This document shows, one piece after another, positions 41,706-52,973 of a stretch of DNA of 64,000 nucleotides. The position numbers and the translations under genes were made by a program. A model generated the notes under the pieces. The model worked only from the letters and a program-made list of their open reading frames with translations. It was not told the origin of the DNA and did not search any database. Each line of letters opens with the position of its first letter. Position 1 is the first letter of the stretch. Origin of the DNA: Asterias rubens (taxonomy: Eukaryota > Echinodermata > Asteroidea > Forcipulatida > Asteriidae); the NCBI RefSeq assembly GCF_902459465.1, contig NC_047065.1, forward strand, positions 11,146,170 to 11,210,169. The letters run 5' to 3'.

Positions 41706-41882
41706 TCTTCCATTGATCTGGAATACAGTTGCAATGGTTTATATTATCTTAAAAACCTATTGGTTTTATCACCATATCAAAGTCTGTCTTTAATAATCAA
41801 AATTCAATTACCAATCGTTAATACAAATGCCTAATTTGACTTTGACCAGTGAGTTGTTTAGAGTCAGAGTCCAATTTTAGTA

Positions 41883-41992
41883 TTAAAGGCACTGGACACT
41901 ATTGGTAATTACTCAAAAATATATATTAGTATAAAAACTTCTTACGAGCAAAGGAGATCTGTTGATAGTATCACGCATAGTATTCATCCTAC
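41883..41992. repeat. Family A, left third only
   Basis: TTAAAGGCACTGGACACTAT then lost after GTTGATAGTATCACGC; runs into the next copy. Confidence 0.8.
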
Positions 41993-42377
41993 TTAAAGGC
42001 AGTGGACACTATTGGTAATTACTTAAACTAATTGTTAGCATAAAACCTTTCTTGGTGACGAGTAATGGGGAGAGGTTGATTGTATAAAACATTGTGAGAA
42101 ACAGCTCCCTCTGAAGTGCCATAGTTTTCGAGAAAGAAGTAATTTTCCACAAATTTGATTTCGAGACCTCAGATTTAGAACTTGAGGTCTCGAAATCAAC
42201 CATCTAAACGCACACAACTTCGTGTGACAAGGGTGTTTTCTTCTTTTATTATTATCTTGCAACTTTGATGACCGACTAAGCTCAAATTTTCACAGGTTAG
42301 TTATTTTATGCATATGTTGTGATGCACCGACTGTGAAGGCTAGTCTTTGACAATTACCAATAGTGTCCACCCTTTAA
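41993..42377. repeat. Family A, full copy
   Basis: TTAAAGGCAGTGGACACTAT to AGTGTCCACCCTTTAAG. Carries an intact 64-codon frame on the minus strand. Confidence 0.93.
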
Positions 42378-42439
42378 GTTTGTTTTTAATTTTTTCCTCC
42401 GAATATCATACTTGTAGTATACAAAATTGTGTCAAACAC

Positions 42440-42864
42440 TCTCTTGTATAAAGGAATTTTCGAGAAAGAGGTAATTTCTCTCACTAAAATATTTGAATCT
42501 GAAACAGACTTCAGGCCTGAAGCCTTTCTCTGTCATCTGAAAACACACAAATTTATGCAACAAGGGTGTTTTTTTTTTTCATTATTTCTTTGCAACTTCT
42601 ATATAACCAAACGAACCAAACATTCACAGGTTTGTTATTTTATGCACTATGTTGGGACAAACCAAGTGAGAATACTGGTCTTTGACAATAACCACAAGTG
42701 TCCAGGGGTCAATTTCACAAAGAGTTTGGACTAGTCCTAACTTAGGACTAGTCCTAGGAGATATACAAATTGCATGGATAGTCCTTAGTTAGGACGAGTC
42801 ACTGGTCCTAACTCGAGATAAGACTAGTCCTAACTCTTTGTGAAATCCACCCGGTACCTTTAAG
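42440..42864. repeat. Family A half copy with nested family H
   Basis: A sequence from TTTTCGAGAAAGAGGTAATT to CCACAAGTGTCCAG; after the insert it ends GGTACCTTTAAG. Confidence 0.8.
42704..42852. mobile_element. Family H inserted in a family A end
   Basis: GGGTCAATTTCACAAAGAGT to ACTCTTTGTGAAATCCACCC, inner TTAGGACTAGTCCTA. Confidence 0.85.
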
Positions 42865-43280
42865 CAATGTGTGTGAGATATACATACGGTACACCTAAAT
42901 ATCGAAACGATTGTTTGCTGATGGGCTATTATAACAGTAAGCTTTAAACCCTGGATCAGATAAGATATTCGGCTGCCGTTACAGTTAAATTGACACTACC
43001 TTTTTTTCTAGACAAAAAGCAGGACAAGTTCTTATTTGAACTAGGCTGTCTCCTTATTTATTCCCAGTCAACTCCACGGCAGTAGATAAATATCAGGGTT
43101 TTTATTACAGCAATATTCACAGTGTCACACGTTGTTACCGAATTATGTTTGCGGGTTTTGTAATATGAAACATTGCTATCATTAGTGATGCGTGATCAAG
43201 ACATGTTTAATAAATGCTAGTAAGCAAACATTATTGAGTGTTCAGAGTTTGATAGGAATTGGTAATTATCTGCAATAAGA
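42865..43280. promoter_or_regulatory. Upstream region of the aquaporin, promoter not resolved
   Basis: About 415 bp without recognised repeats. No clear TATA box or initiator could be assigned. Confidence 0.35.
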
Positions 43281-43928
43281 ATGAGTACCATTCGTGCTAG
43301 ATTATGCCGTTGCAATGCCGCCGATATATTCTTGTCTTACTATAAGCCATTTGATGGATCAGAGCATCCACGGAGACCCAGGCATATAGTTTGGGAGACA
43401 ATCAGCGGAGACTTGAACTTCTGGCGTGCCATTCTTGCCGAATGCATCGCACTGTTTTTATTTGTTCTCCTCGCCGCTGGCTCGTCTGCTTCCTGGGACG
43501 GGAGTCAAGCTGCCAGCAACCTCCACATCTCGCTCTCCTTCGGGTTGGTCATTGCATTCCTGGTGCATTGTTTTGGTGATGTGAGCGGAGCCCATCTCAA
43601 CCCGGCCGTGACGATACCGCTTATGGTCTACCGTGAGATCAGCTTGATTCGCGGCGTGCTCTTCATCGTCGCACAGTGTCTCGGAGCGTACCTGGGTGCT
43701 GCTCTCCTACGGGTGGTCACACCCTTTTATGCCCAGAACAATGCCTCTTTAGGGTGCACCCTGCTCGGTGAGCATGTAACGATCGGCCAGGGCTTTGTAG
43801 TTGAACTGGTTGCTACGTTTCAATTGGTTTTCACGGTGTTTTCAACGACGGATCCAAGGAGGAAAGACACAAGGATTCCAGTTGCGTTTGCTGTCGGTGT
43901 TTCCGTGGCAATTGGATTACTTTTTGCT
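43281..43928 (+). CDS. Aquaporin exon 1
   Basis: 648 nt encoding the N-terminus to helix 5, with the first NPA. Donor GCT|GTAAGT. The reading frame runs about 20 codons past the donor into a truncated family A repeat. Confidence 0.95.
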
Positions 43929-46627
43929 GTAAGTTCTTTCAGAGCTGTTCATAGTATAAAACATTGTGAGAAACAGCTCCCTCTGAAGTAACGTATTTTT
44001 TGAAAAAGGAAGTAATTTCTCACTAAAATATTTGATTTGGAGACCTCAGAGTTAGATTTTGAGGTCTTGAAATCAAGCATCTGATAAAGCACACGTCAAC
44101 TTATGCAACAATAACGTTTTTTATTTCGTTATTCTCTTGCAACTTCGACGACCTTGAGCTCAAATTTTCAAAAGTTTGTTATTTTATGCATATGTTGAGT
44201 TACAAGTGAGAAGACTGGTCATTGACAATTACCAATAGTGTCAAGTGTCTTTAAATAATACCAGGTACATCATTTTAATCAGTGCCTTTACAAAGGCACT
44301 AATACATTTAGACAATTGACAAAGACCAGTGTCCTCACTTGGTGAATGTATCTCAACATGTGCACAAAATAACAACATGTGTACACAAATTAGGACTCAA
44401 TCAACTGGTCATCGAAGTTGCAGGAGAATCATGATAGAAAGAAAAAACAAACACTTGTTGCACATTAATTTGTGTCCTTTCAGATGCATAATAAAAGGCT
44501 TCAGGCCTGAAGTCGTTTAATATTTGAGTGCGAAATTACCTCTCTCAAAAACTACGTAACTTCATGACGCATCAAAAATTGCCACTTGTTTTATATTCAG
44601 AGGGAGCTGTTTCTCACAATGTTTAGGCCTACTATCAAAGGCACTTCATTGATCGTTATCAAGTAAGTTTTATTCTGAAAATTATTTTGAGTAGTTACCA
44701 ATACATTGTGTCCAGTGCATCTACCTATACGTAATACGAATAAAACTGTAAAAAAAATGTTTTTATGTACAACTTTCTTTTAGAGCACATTCGATCTACA
44801 CCTGTAGATGTATATTATAGAAAATCGTACGACACAATAAGTATATCTAATTGCCATTTAGGGAGAATTACGATTTCTTTAAATTGGAACAGCACACTTC
44901 CAGATATAAAGTAATCAACCTCAGGGGAAACTGGCTGGGTAAGTTGTTTAAATTTGGGTTGAACAAAGAAAATTTGCGGGATTTGAACCAACAACCACGC
45001 GTTCAATACAAAACTGATTAGTAAGTTAACAACAGTGGCCCAAACAGCAATTGGGGGGGGGGGGGGGGGGGGGGGCTCAGAGCCCTTGTCTCGGCACGAG
45101 TGCTTTACAAAAATGCACAAAATGTGTGGTTCGATTGACATACAAAAAAGCTCCACCAATTGTTTCTGCCCCCCCCCATCCCGAACAACCCGCGCTTACC
45201 CTCACCAAAGAAAATTTCTCGTTACTTGACTGCCAGAGAAATAATATTTCATCCGGGAAATACTTTCAAATTGAAGCAAATGGCAATTTAAAAACCCCGA
45301 TTAAATTAAAACCCGATATACATGCAAGTGTGCAAACAAATCTCTTGAATTTGGGGTTGATTTCTCAATTTTACAATAACCACCAAAATCATTTAATTTT
45401 CACAGATTGTGTATAATGGCGTGTTTGATGAAAACTGAGGGATGGATATAAGCTAGCTTTCCGATAAAAAAATGCTTTATTACTTTTAAACTAACCTTAT
45501 GACAACGGTCTATACTATGCGCCCATAAAACTGAAAACTGAATCACATTATTTTTGTTGCAAGTTTAATTACATAAATAATAATTTGTGCATGACCTTGT
45601 TCATAAAATGACAACATTGAGCTTGTTTAATTTGTGTCTTTCATTTTCTTTGGCAGATCCCGTTTACCGGCGCCAGTATGAACCCTGCCCGGTCCTTTGG
45701 CCCCGCGTTATCTGCTCAGAACTGGGCTAATCACTGGGTAGGTCGACAACATGTCAATGACTTTGGAAAATTGCAACCTGCGAAATTATTTGTGTGTAAT
45801 AAAATAAGCAATGTTTTATACCATCAACCTCTCCCCATTACTCGTCACCAAGAATGGTTATATGCTGATAATTATTTTGATTAATTACCAACAGTGCCCA
45901 CTGCCTTTAAGAAAAACATATAAGTGTTTGCAATACGTCTTGAAGCCCCACAACGAGGGATGTATGAGAATGTCGCAAGAAGCACAACAAATGCAAATAT
46001 TCACGAGATGAACAAACAAATTGTAATGACATAAAACTATAGATTACCGGTAAGTGAGGAATATTGCGTATAGGCATATTGGTTAAATTTTTGGAAAGAG
46101 CAAAGAGGTGGCTGGGTTACCCCCCCCCCCCACCCCACGGGTAAGCATCGGGAGGCAAAGGGCTTACGAAGGCTATTTAGACCCTGTCTTTTGCCACCGA
46201 TAAATTGTTTGGGGATAGAATGCAAAGCTCGGGGTGACTAGTTGACGCAAAAAAAAAAACCGAAAAAAAACAAAAAAAAAACAGGAATTTTCGGGGTTCG
46301 GGGGTTTGCCAACTGTGCTAGCTTTGTTATGGATAATTCAAATTACCCAAATAATTATGTAGTTTTGTGTAATTTCTGTCCATTCAGATCTACTGGGCTG
46401 CCCCGGTGGTCGGTGGTCTGACTGCGAGCACAGTCTACCGGTTCATTTTCGCTGCTCACCCCATCAAAAACACCGACCACAACACGGTGAATGTACCGGA
46501 CAGTTTCTACAATAACACGGCGACAGAATTGGGCGTTGTTGGCGAGAGGTTAGCCCATACTTCTGAAACCGAGTTGAACAATAACGCGGAGATGGATTTG
46601 GAGAGTCTTTACAGCACGGAGGTTTAG
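43281..46627 (+). CDS. Aquaporin, AQP4/AQP1-type, 3 exons, 322 aa
   Basis: Integral membrane channel of the MIP family. Six membrane helices lie at about residues 46-68, 80-98, 120-142, 170-188, 198-217 and 244-266. Both pore motifs are intact: HLNPAVT (N107-A109) and [11 protein letters not shown] (N225-A227). The stretches [23 protein letters not shown] and [13 protein letters not shown] place it in the classical AQP1/AQP4 branch, not the aquaglyceroporins. The selectivity filter reads F87, L213, A222, R228. AQP4 has F/H/A/R, so the conserved His is replaced by Leu. The cytoplasmic tail is acidic and Ser/Asn-rich. Exons are 43281-43928, 45657-45737 and 46388-46627, all phase 0 with GT-AG sites. 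The start ATG has A at -3. Water specificity is uncertain because of L213. Confidence 0.95.
43938..44254. repeat. Family A, truncated at aquaporin exon 1 donor
   Basis: Starts mid-element (CAGAGCTGTTCATAGTATAA) about 10 bp after the donor and ends TCAAGTGTCTTTAA. Confidence 0.88.
44281..44723. repeat. Family A, expanded copy
   Basis: Contains CAAAGACCAGTGTCCTCACT and GGAGCTGTTTCTCACAATGT, with extra inserted bases; ends GTGTCCAGTGCATC. Confidence 0.8.
44724..45656. other. Aquaporin intron 1 remainder; poly-G at 45,051-45,075
   Basis: A run of about 25 G and a run of 9 C (about 45,171). The piece at 44,930-45,005 is tRNA-B-box-like (GGGATTTGAACCAACAACC). No gene. Confidence 0.6.
45657..45737 (+). 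CDS. Aquaporin exon 2
   Basis: 81 nt, 27 codons, [20 protein letters not shown] to WANHW, carrying the second NPA and the selectivity-filter Arg. Acceptor TTTGGCAG, donor TGG|GTAGGT. Confidence 0.97.
45800..45909. repeat. Family A, last quarter only
   Basis: CAATGTTTTATACCATCAAC to CAGTGCCCACTGCCTTTAAG. Confidence 0.85.
45910..46387. other. Aquaporin intron 2 remainder, low complexity
   Basis: Poly-C (46,121-46,133) and A-rich runs (46,250-46,283). No gene. Confidence 0.55.
46388..46627 (+). CDS. Aquaporin exon 3
   Basis: 240 nt with TAG at 46,625. Encodes helix 6 ([19 protein letters not shown]) and the cytoplasmic tail. Acceptor CCATTCAG. Confidence 0.96.
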   Translation: MYWAAPVVGGLTASTVYRFIFAAHPIKNTDHNTVNVPDSFYNNTATELGVVGERLAHTSETELNNNAEMDLESLYSTEV

Positions 46628-48867
46628 AAATATAACTGTTTCTGTCCAGATTTATTTTTACCTGTTGAATAACTTCACCAAACATCATGTCCAAGGTTGT
46701 TAATGGACGACTATTATTCTATCTCAATTCCTAGACTGTAAACTTACTAAAGTAATCCGGGTTCACTAATAGCCTGAATTTTTGTGTAAAAATGTTTACT
46801 AAAAGGCCAACAAAATAATCGTTAAAGATGCTATATGTGAGATTTGTTGCCGATTTGACCCAAGTATTTTGATGGGGGTCGAGAAAGTTACAAGCTTTCA
46901 TAATGATATCCATTGCTCGAAAAAGTCCGCCATAGTCTAGGCGATGGGTGCAAAATACTGTAAGAATTGCTCAGAAAGTGATAAAAGCATGAAACTTGGC
47001 ACAAGTGTTCTTCAACCCTTACTGATTATTTTTAGGGGTGGAGCCATTGAAAAATGCATTTTCCTTAGCAACGGTTGCTAGGTAACTCATTTACCCTAGC
47101 AACGGCGCTTTTAAGCCTCCCTAGTGCACCCGGATAGCCTTGTCCCATGTTCCAGAACATCAGAACTATCAGTGGACATGTTTCAAAGACAGTCAGTGTC
47201 ATCAGGAGACAAAACAATACTGTAAGTGTCACCAGAAAACAAAAGAAACAATTGTTTTGTTGCTAGGGAATGGATAAACAGAACAAATAGTCTATCCACT
47301 GTTTGTTGGAATGTTGCTTCTATTTCACATTGCCTCTTGGTCAAGAGAAGAGAATAATTAATGGGTAAAATAATTTTCAAGGTTGTCATACTTGTTATAC
47401 AAAACAACAAAATTAATATTTAGTTGCTTAGTAACATATTTACCACAGCAACCATCCGAGTACACATAAAGTAATGCCTGTGAACACAGGTTCCACTTTC
47501 ACTGAACTCATTTATTCCATTACTGAAAAGAAGTGTTTATCTTATACCATGAGAGCAATGGTATTTTACACCTTAAGCCTATACATGGAATCCAAACATT
47601 GTTGCTACGTACTAAGTCAAAGGTATCAAAAAGAAACTAGCAACTGACAATGTTGTCACTGCTTTTGCGTTAAACAATGCATTGATAAAAAATAACACTA
47701 AACAGTGAAATTGAGGGTATAACAGTGTAAAAAGCCCTTTGGCCCTTTCACACTGTATATCTTATATAGTGACTTTTTTACCCCGTGATGACCCCATCTC
47801 ACTTTCACACTGTGTGTTCCATGTGGTTCCGGTTGCATGTTTAAAGAATACCCCAGGATTTTACGGCTTATCCCTGCTCCAGAGCAGTTGGAGCAGGGGT
47901 GGTTTTTCACCAAGGTTTGCCCATTTGCAGCGGTAGACAGACTAGGGCAGACTGAGGAAAAAACAACCATAGTGTGAAAAGGCCGGCCGTTAATCCCTGG
48001 GGTCAAACCCCGGTGAATAGAGTAGTGTGAGAAGGACTTGGCTCCGAAACGAGTTAGTGTGGTCTTGACCAGCAAAGTAAAGCACAATTGGGCAGACAGT
48101 ATCCAAGTGTCCAATATGTTGATTGTTGATCGTTGATGCTTTGGGGTTGTCTGCTGGCTGGATTCGTTTGCGCTGGTGTGTATCAGTATGGTGGTCAGCT
48201 GCTGCTGGAAATGTCATTGATGTAGACAATGAAGTGTTTTTGGAACTGTGTTGCAAGCAATGATCTTGACTTCCAGTCGATGAGATGATCTTCTTCTTGT
48301 GAATGCTAGATGGTTGCTTATTTTGTTCAGGCGTCCCAGTATGCCATGTGATTGATGCTCATTTATTCTAAATATGTAGATATGGGACCAGCCTCCCCGG
48401 TGCATACTTTCCCATATAGGCAGTGAGTGCAGTAAAAAATAGTATTGTCTTGGCTGTCTTGCTTTTCCTTGAGTGTATGAAGTGCTGCATGAATCAAGTT
48501 GGGTAATGTGTGGAAAGTCTTGACTTAAGCTTGACTGAAGATCGCGTTGGAGCTTGCGTGATGGTCATTCTGGTGGGAGGATTGTCTGATGTGCGAAGAT
48601 CTTGGTTCTCGATAGTTCGAGCTCTTCCATGAACAAATTCACCAGGGGACCGTGGATAGAGGGATCTCGTAGCCGTCCCATAGGTTTGCTCGTACAACCG
48701 GTCCCTCAATTGGAAGCTTGGTGAAAAAAACGCAGGTGTTGATCATATCGGCGACTTCTTGAAGAGTGAGGCTTGTACGGTCAGTCATTGTGGGATCAGC
48801 TTGAAGTGTTGTTTGGCGATGATGTGCTTCTCTCGTATGTTGGTGTAGAGAGAGACTTCCTCAAAAC

Positions 48868-49805
48868 CAGGGGGGGCGGAAGGGGTATTGCGCAATCATT
48901 TGCCAGCGCGTTTTACACTCCATTTTCAAAATAGGTGATGACAATATTAAACAAGAAAAGATAACATGATTACCGCTGAAATTCTCTCTTTAACAGCACT
49001 GAAAACATAACAGTACTTATTGTAAGAGCATTTTCAATTGTTAAACTGGTTAGTTTTACATAAAATGCTTAAACATTTTACCGAAATTTTCCTTTGGCTT
49101 ATTGCAGCGGCCAACGTGTATGAATGGCGGGAGTTTTGTTACAAAACGTCACCCCTAAAATGGCTACAAACATCGACATAATGTGAAAAAAATTATCGTT
49201 CATCCTCTGATTTTTTTTACTAAATGTTGTGATGAGGGATAGATCTTTCATTCCTGAAAGTTTAAACAAAATCCCTCCGTACATCCTCTGGATATGTGAC
49301 GTTTTTTGAGAGGTATTTTTGAGAAAATGGTTTCTGCCTATACTTGGTTTCCACGCAAACGATCGTCTGTTGACGGACGGGAACATTCGCCGCAGGTAAT
49401 GTTAATTCTAAGGCAAGCGCACATCTTAAACATAATATAAAGACATGTCGTTTACGCTAAATATATATTGCTTATTAAATTATTAAATTACTAAAGCAGT
49501 TGGCAATGCAACAAAAAGTCATTTACGATGTTTTCTAGTGTAGACATTGGGTGAACTAACATTATTTAGAGATAAACGCACCCTTTGATTAACAGGCAGT
49601 CTCAACGGCCGCGCCTGCGTTCAAAGGGGAGAACGTATTCGAAATCTTTTAATTTTATAAAGGGAATGTACGTGCACTACATAGCGCGCCGTTTGCGTAG
49701 GTTTGTATGGAGAGCTTCGACCGGCGCTCGTCGCGAGAGAAGAATGAGATTATTTTCAACGTAGGTGGCGGGTTCGTGGCGCGACCCCTTCCGCCCACCC
49801 CCCTG
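48868..49805. mobile_element. Non-autonomous hAT-like transposon with 8-bp TSD
   Basis: Ends CAGGGGGGGCGGAAGGGGT / ACCCCTTCCGCCCACCCCCC then TG. CTCAAAAC flanks both sides (48,860-48,867; 49,806-49,813). 938 bp; no transposase frame. Confidence 0.9.
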
Positions 49806-50699
49806 CTCAAAACTGACAAGAATGTCGGGTTGACTGAGTTGAGTGTCCTTATGGTGTTGACGATCTGCTAGTTGGTGATATGGTGATGTGTGAGGCCCAC
49901 TAAGGGTGAGACTTGAGACGTCTGATGTTGGTGAGACGTTGGTGAGACAACTGGCTATGTTATAGGTTGGTGAACCCCATCCCTGGATGCAATGTTGGGG
50001 CAGAGAGAAACATCAGCATTGTGTATCTTGAGTTGACCGAAGAAACGAGGGCAGGAGGATTACAGAGGGCTTGATTTGACAGTACTTTGGTGTGTCTTTC
50101 GACATCATCCTGTGTCAATTCAATTATCGGGCAGCATCAGTATTGGTTCCTGTCAAGGTTACACATATCTCCTATTAGTGGACTGGCAATAGGTGCACTG
50201 GTTAAGAGTCGTACAACTCAAAGTCAGTCGTACACAATGAACGCACCAACACAAGACATCAAGACATGTGGACTTGTTGAGCATGTTAGGTTCAGGAGAC
50301 ACGGGATACCTTTAAGATCGATTTCACAATGTCAGGGGCTGCCACTTCTGCCTCTCGGAGAGTTTCCCACCAACCACTATCTTCAAATCAATGACCAGAG
50401 ACTTTGTTAAAAGTCTTTGGCTTAGGGTTGACATGTTGTATGCACGGCGCTGCTTGAATAACTTCAAAGCAGTGACCCGTCATTGAGGGGTGTGGTCGCC
50501 TCAGCAAAGAGGGGCGGCATAGGATGGATGATGTCTGCTATTAGACTGCCGTGTTGATACCAACATGTACATGTTGCCTAGTGAAGTAATGAAGCAATCT
50601 AAAGTAACATTTTGTATCATCTAAGGACTTTTTTAATTATATTTAAAATGCTTATTGCATAATAATCGTTGTGAAAAATAGTATGTATAGACATCCTAT

Positions 50700-51070
50700 G
50701 TACTGGTTGCTAAGGAAAATGTGTTGCATAGCAACCATGTTTAGCCTTCTGTATTTGCCAATCGCTCAAGATTGATGTTAACATGAGAGGTTAGCTTGAA
50801 TTTAAATTAAAAAAATGAAGTATTTAAGTTAAATTTGTCTGTGGGCAGTTTTTGTGCTGGTTGCTATGGAAAACTTAGTCACTAAGGGTAATATGTTGCC
50901 TAGCAACCATGTTAAGCCTATTGTATTTGCCAATTGCTCCAGATTGATGTTAACATGATGGATAAAGATAAACATGAATAAAAAGTTAAAATTTGTATTT
51001 TCAAATTGCCTGTGGGCATGTTTTGTGTTAGTTGCTATGGGAAATGTAACATAGCAACCGTTGCTATGCT
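50700..51070. repeat. Three direct repeats with TTGCTATGG / CATAGCAACC
   Basis: TATTTGCCAATCGCTCAAGA (50,752) and TATTTGCCAATTGCTCCAGA (50,922), each followed by TTGATGTTAACATGA; a third, shorter unit starts at about 51,029. Confidence 0.8.
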
Positions 51071-51410
51071 CGATACAATTATCGGTGGCTCCACCCCTGA
51101 AAAGGTTGAGAGTGTTGTTATGATCATTTGTGCCAAGTTTCATGTTTTTATCATATTCTGAGCAAATTGTTCACCAATCGCGTAGACTACCAATTATTAG
51201 TAGCAGTGAAATAAAGATCTTTCGGTTGAACTATACTGCTGTAAAGAGGGTCACTCTCCAGTGCTCTTTTACAAGTAAGTTATGGTTATTAACTTGTGAA
51301 TCAATAAAAAGTACTACACTCTGCCTTTAAAAGAAATTTGTACAAGTTCCAGAATTGAGTTCTCTATTAAACAATAAAAACCCAAGAACACCCTCTTGTC
51401 ATGGTATTTT

Positions 51411-51478
51411 TGTTTGTTTGTTCGTTTGTTTGTTTGTTTGTTTGTTTGTTTGTTTGTTTGTTTGTTTGTTTGTTTGTT
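51411..51478. repeat. (TTTG)n microsatellite
   Basis: About 17 units with one TTCG variant. Confidence 0.98.
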
Positions 51479-51639
51479 GATCTTCCCATCAAGGAAACTC
51501 GGCAAACTCCCACAAAGGGATATAAACACCAAGCTGGCAACAGCCAGTCTCTCTCATACATACATTGATTTAACGTCTATGATTATGATTTTACACAAAT
51601 CAAGAAATTGTGATTCATTAACTGGACGACAATATTTAT

Positions 51640-51720
51640 TTTAGTCATTGTGAAATCAGCTTTTAGCCACGGGATTCGAACCCACAATCTTGTGATTGTA
51701 AGTCCTGCAGTCTGAATACA
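51640..51720 (-). repeat. Single tRNA-like unit of the 180-1,020 family
   Basis: GGGATTCGAACCCACAATCT and TTGTAAGTCCTGCAGTCTGA match the array unit. Confidence 0.8.
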
Positions 51721-52380
51721 AATTTCTGAGACTTACTATCGTTATTCCCTGGGACACCGATGTGGCTGTTCCCCGGAGATTCGGTCCCCCCTATGGCAAA
51801 CTGTGTACAAACTTTTTCTGATAGCGCCCTCTCTCGAATCCTCCTCCTCGAGGGGCCAATTTCATAGAGCTGAGTACGGAAATAACTCGCTTATTTTACA
51901 CATGTTATTGGCCAAAATTTCATGACATTGTGTACACTAGCGGGATGCCGCGCTTTGCGCGGCAACCACGCTAGAAAGCTCTACGTACAAAATGCTGCAA
52001 GTGTAGCGTTGTGTACAGGGGAGGGTTAAAGTGGCTGGAAAGGGTTACAATACTAATCACTGTGGCAAACCACCCATCCAAAGTTACGACGAATCTTAGT
52101 GCTTTGTGAAATCGTACACTAACCCTTGTCCGTCTTTTTTTCCGTTTCGGTATTATTAGTCAATCCCATCCAGTGTTTTCCAGTTTCCAGTGGGTCCCGA
52201 TAGTGGTTCTTTCCCAGTCCGGTTTATATCTCGTTTCGTTTATTTTGTTCCCGTTCAGTTTATTATTTTCCTGTCCTGTATTGTTTTCAATTCCCCTTTC
52301 GTTTCCCCCTCACCAGCCCCGTTCATTTTTCCCCACTTCCCTGTCCCACCGTGTGCCCCTTCCCTATCCCGTCCCATCTA
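51721..52380. other. Intergenic, pyrimidine-rich, no gene seen
   Basis: 52,120-52,390 is strongly T/C-rich on this strand (TTTCCAGT, CCCGTTCA motifs), giving accidental open frames. Confidence 0.55.
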
Positions 52381-52397
52381 ACCCACGCCTCCACGCC

Positions 52398-52560
52398 TCC
52401 GGTTAGGGTTTAGGGTTAGGGCAAGGCGTAGGGTTTAATAGAGTTAGATTAAGGGTTAGGGTTAGGGTTAGGCGTAGGTTTAGGGTTAGTTTTAGGCGTA
52501 TGGTAAGGGTTAAACTAAGTGTTAACTAGGGTTAGGCGTACGGTTATTAGTTTTAGGCAG
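52398..52560 (+). repeat. Degenerate telomere-like TTAGGG repeats
   Basis: GGTTAGGGTTTAGGGTTAGG at 52,401, then AAGGGTTAGGGTTAGGGTTA at 52,451, with interspersed GGCGTAGG variants. Confidence 0.9.
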
Positions 52561-52973
52561 CGGCGTAGCAGATTCTTCTTTCACTTATTCTTCTTTTAAT
52601 TTGCTACTTCTTCATCCAAAGTCCTTCCGCACTCTGTGGGTCGTACTATACGCCAGTCGGGTTTTAACTGCATTTGGATTTGCAAAAAATTGATAGTCAA
52701 GACATAAACATTCCAAAGCTAAAAATCTTTACTCTGTTTTCTTTTCCAAAACCTTTTCTAAAAATAACAACCAGGAAACAACAGCATGAAATTATATTTC
52801 CTCATTCCGGATTGCAACTCTAGACGAGTGTATGGGTCGTTAACACGAACTCTGTGTAGATTTGTATATTTAAAAGGGTATTTTATTTCCAATTTCACAC
52901 AAAACATGAGACATAATTAACTTCTATTTTAATGGCCAAGTATTACGCAGTGGTTTAAGAGTTCCAGACGATC
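52561..52973. other. Intergenic, nothing recognised
   Basis: No gene or repeat family seen. Confidence 0.5.

Larger units (their letters stand above)
46940..51186. mobile_element. 4.2-kb region bounded by inverted repeats
   Basis: Left GCTCAGAAAGTGATAAAAGC, ATGAAACTTGGCACAAGTG and GGGGTGGAGCCA; right the inverse (TGGCTCCACCCCT .. TTGTGCCAAGTTTCATG .. ATTCTGAGCAAATTG). GTTGCTAGGTAAC-like motifs fill both arms. The interior (47,700-48,860; 49,815-50,600) has only broken open frames. A hAT-like element is nested at 48,868. Confidence 0.75.

Noticed and set aside
45051..45075. Poly-G run as a structured (quadruplex) regulatory site
   Set aside because: Homopolymer length is prone to assembly error and nothing else supports a role.
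47698..48790. Possible retroelement protein on the minus strand (for example MTDRTSLTLQEVADMINT..)
   Set aside because: Frames are short and broken; a faint reverse-transcriptase-like phrase was not enough to support a call.
49099..49386. 95-codon minus frame as a transposon gene
   Set aside because: Lies inside a non-autonomous element and shows no transposase or zinc-finger features.
52173..52406. Overlapping 77- and 63-codon plus frames
   Set aside because: Pyrimidine-rich, low-complexity composition; Phe/Pro/Ser-only translation.
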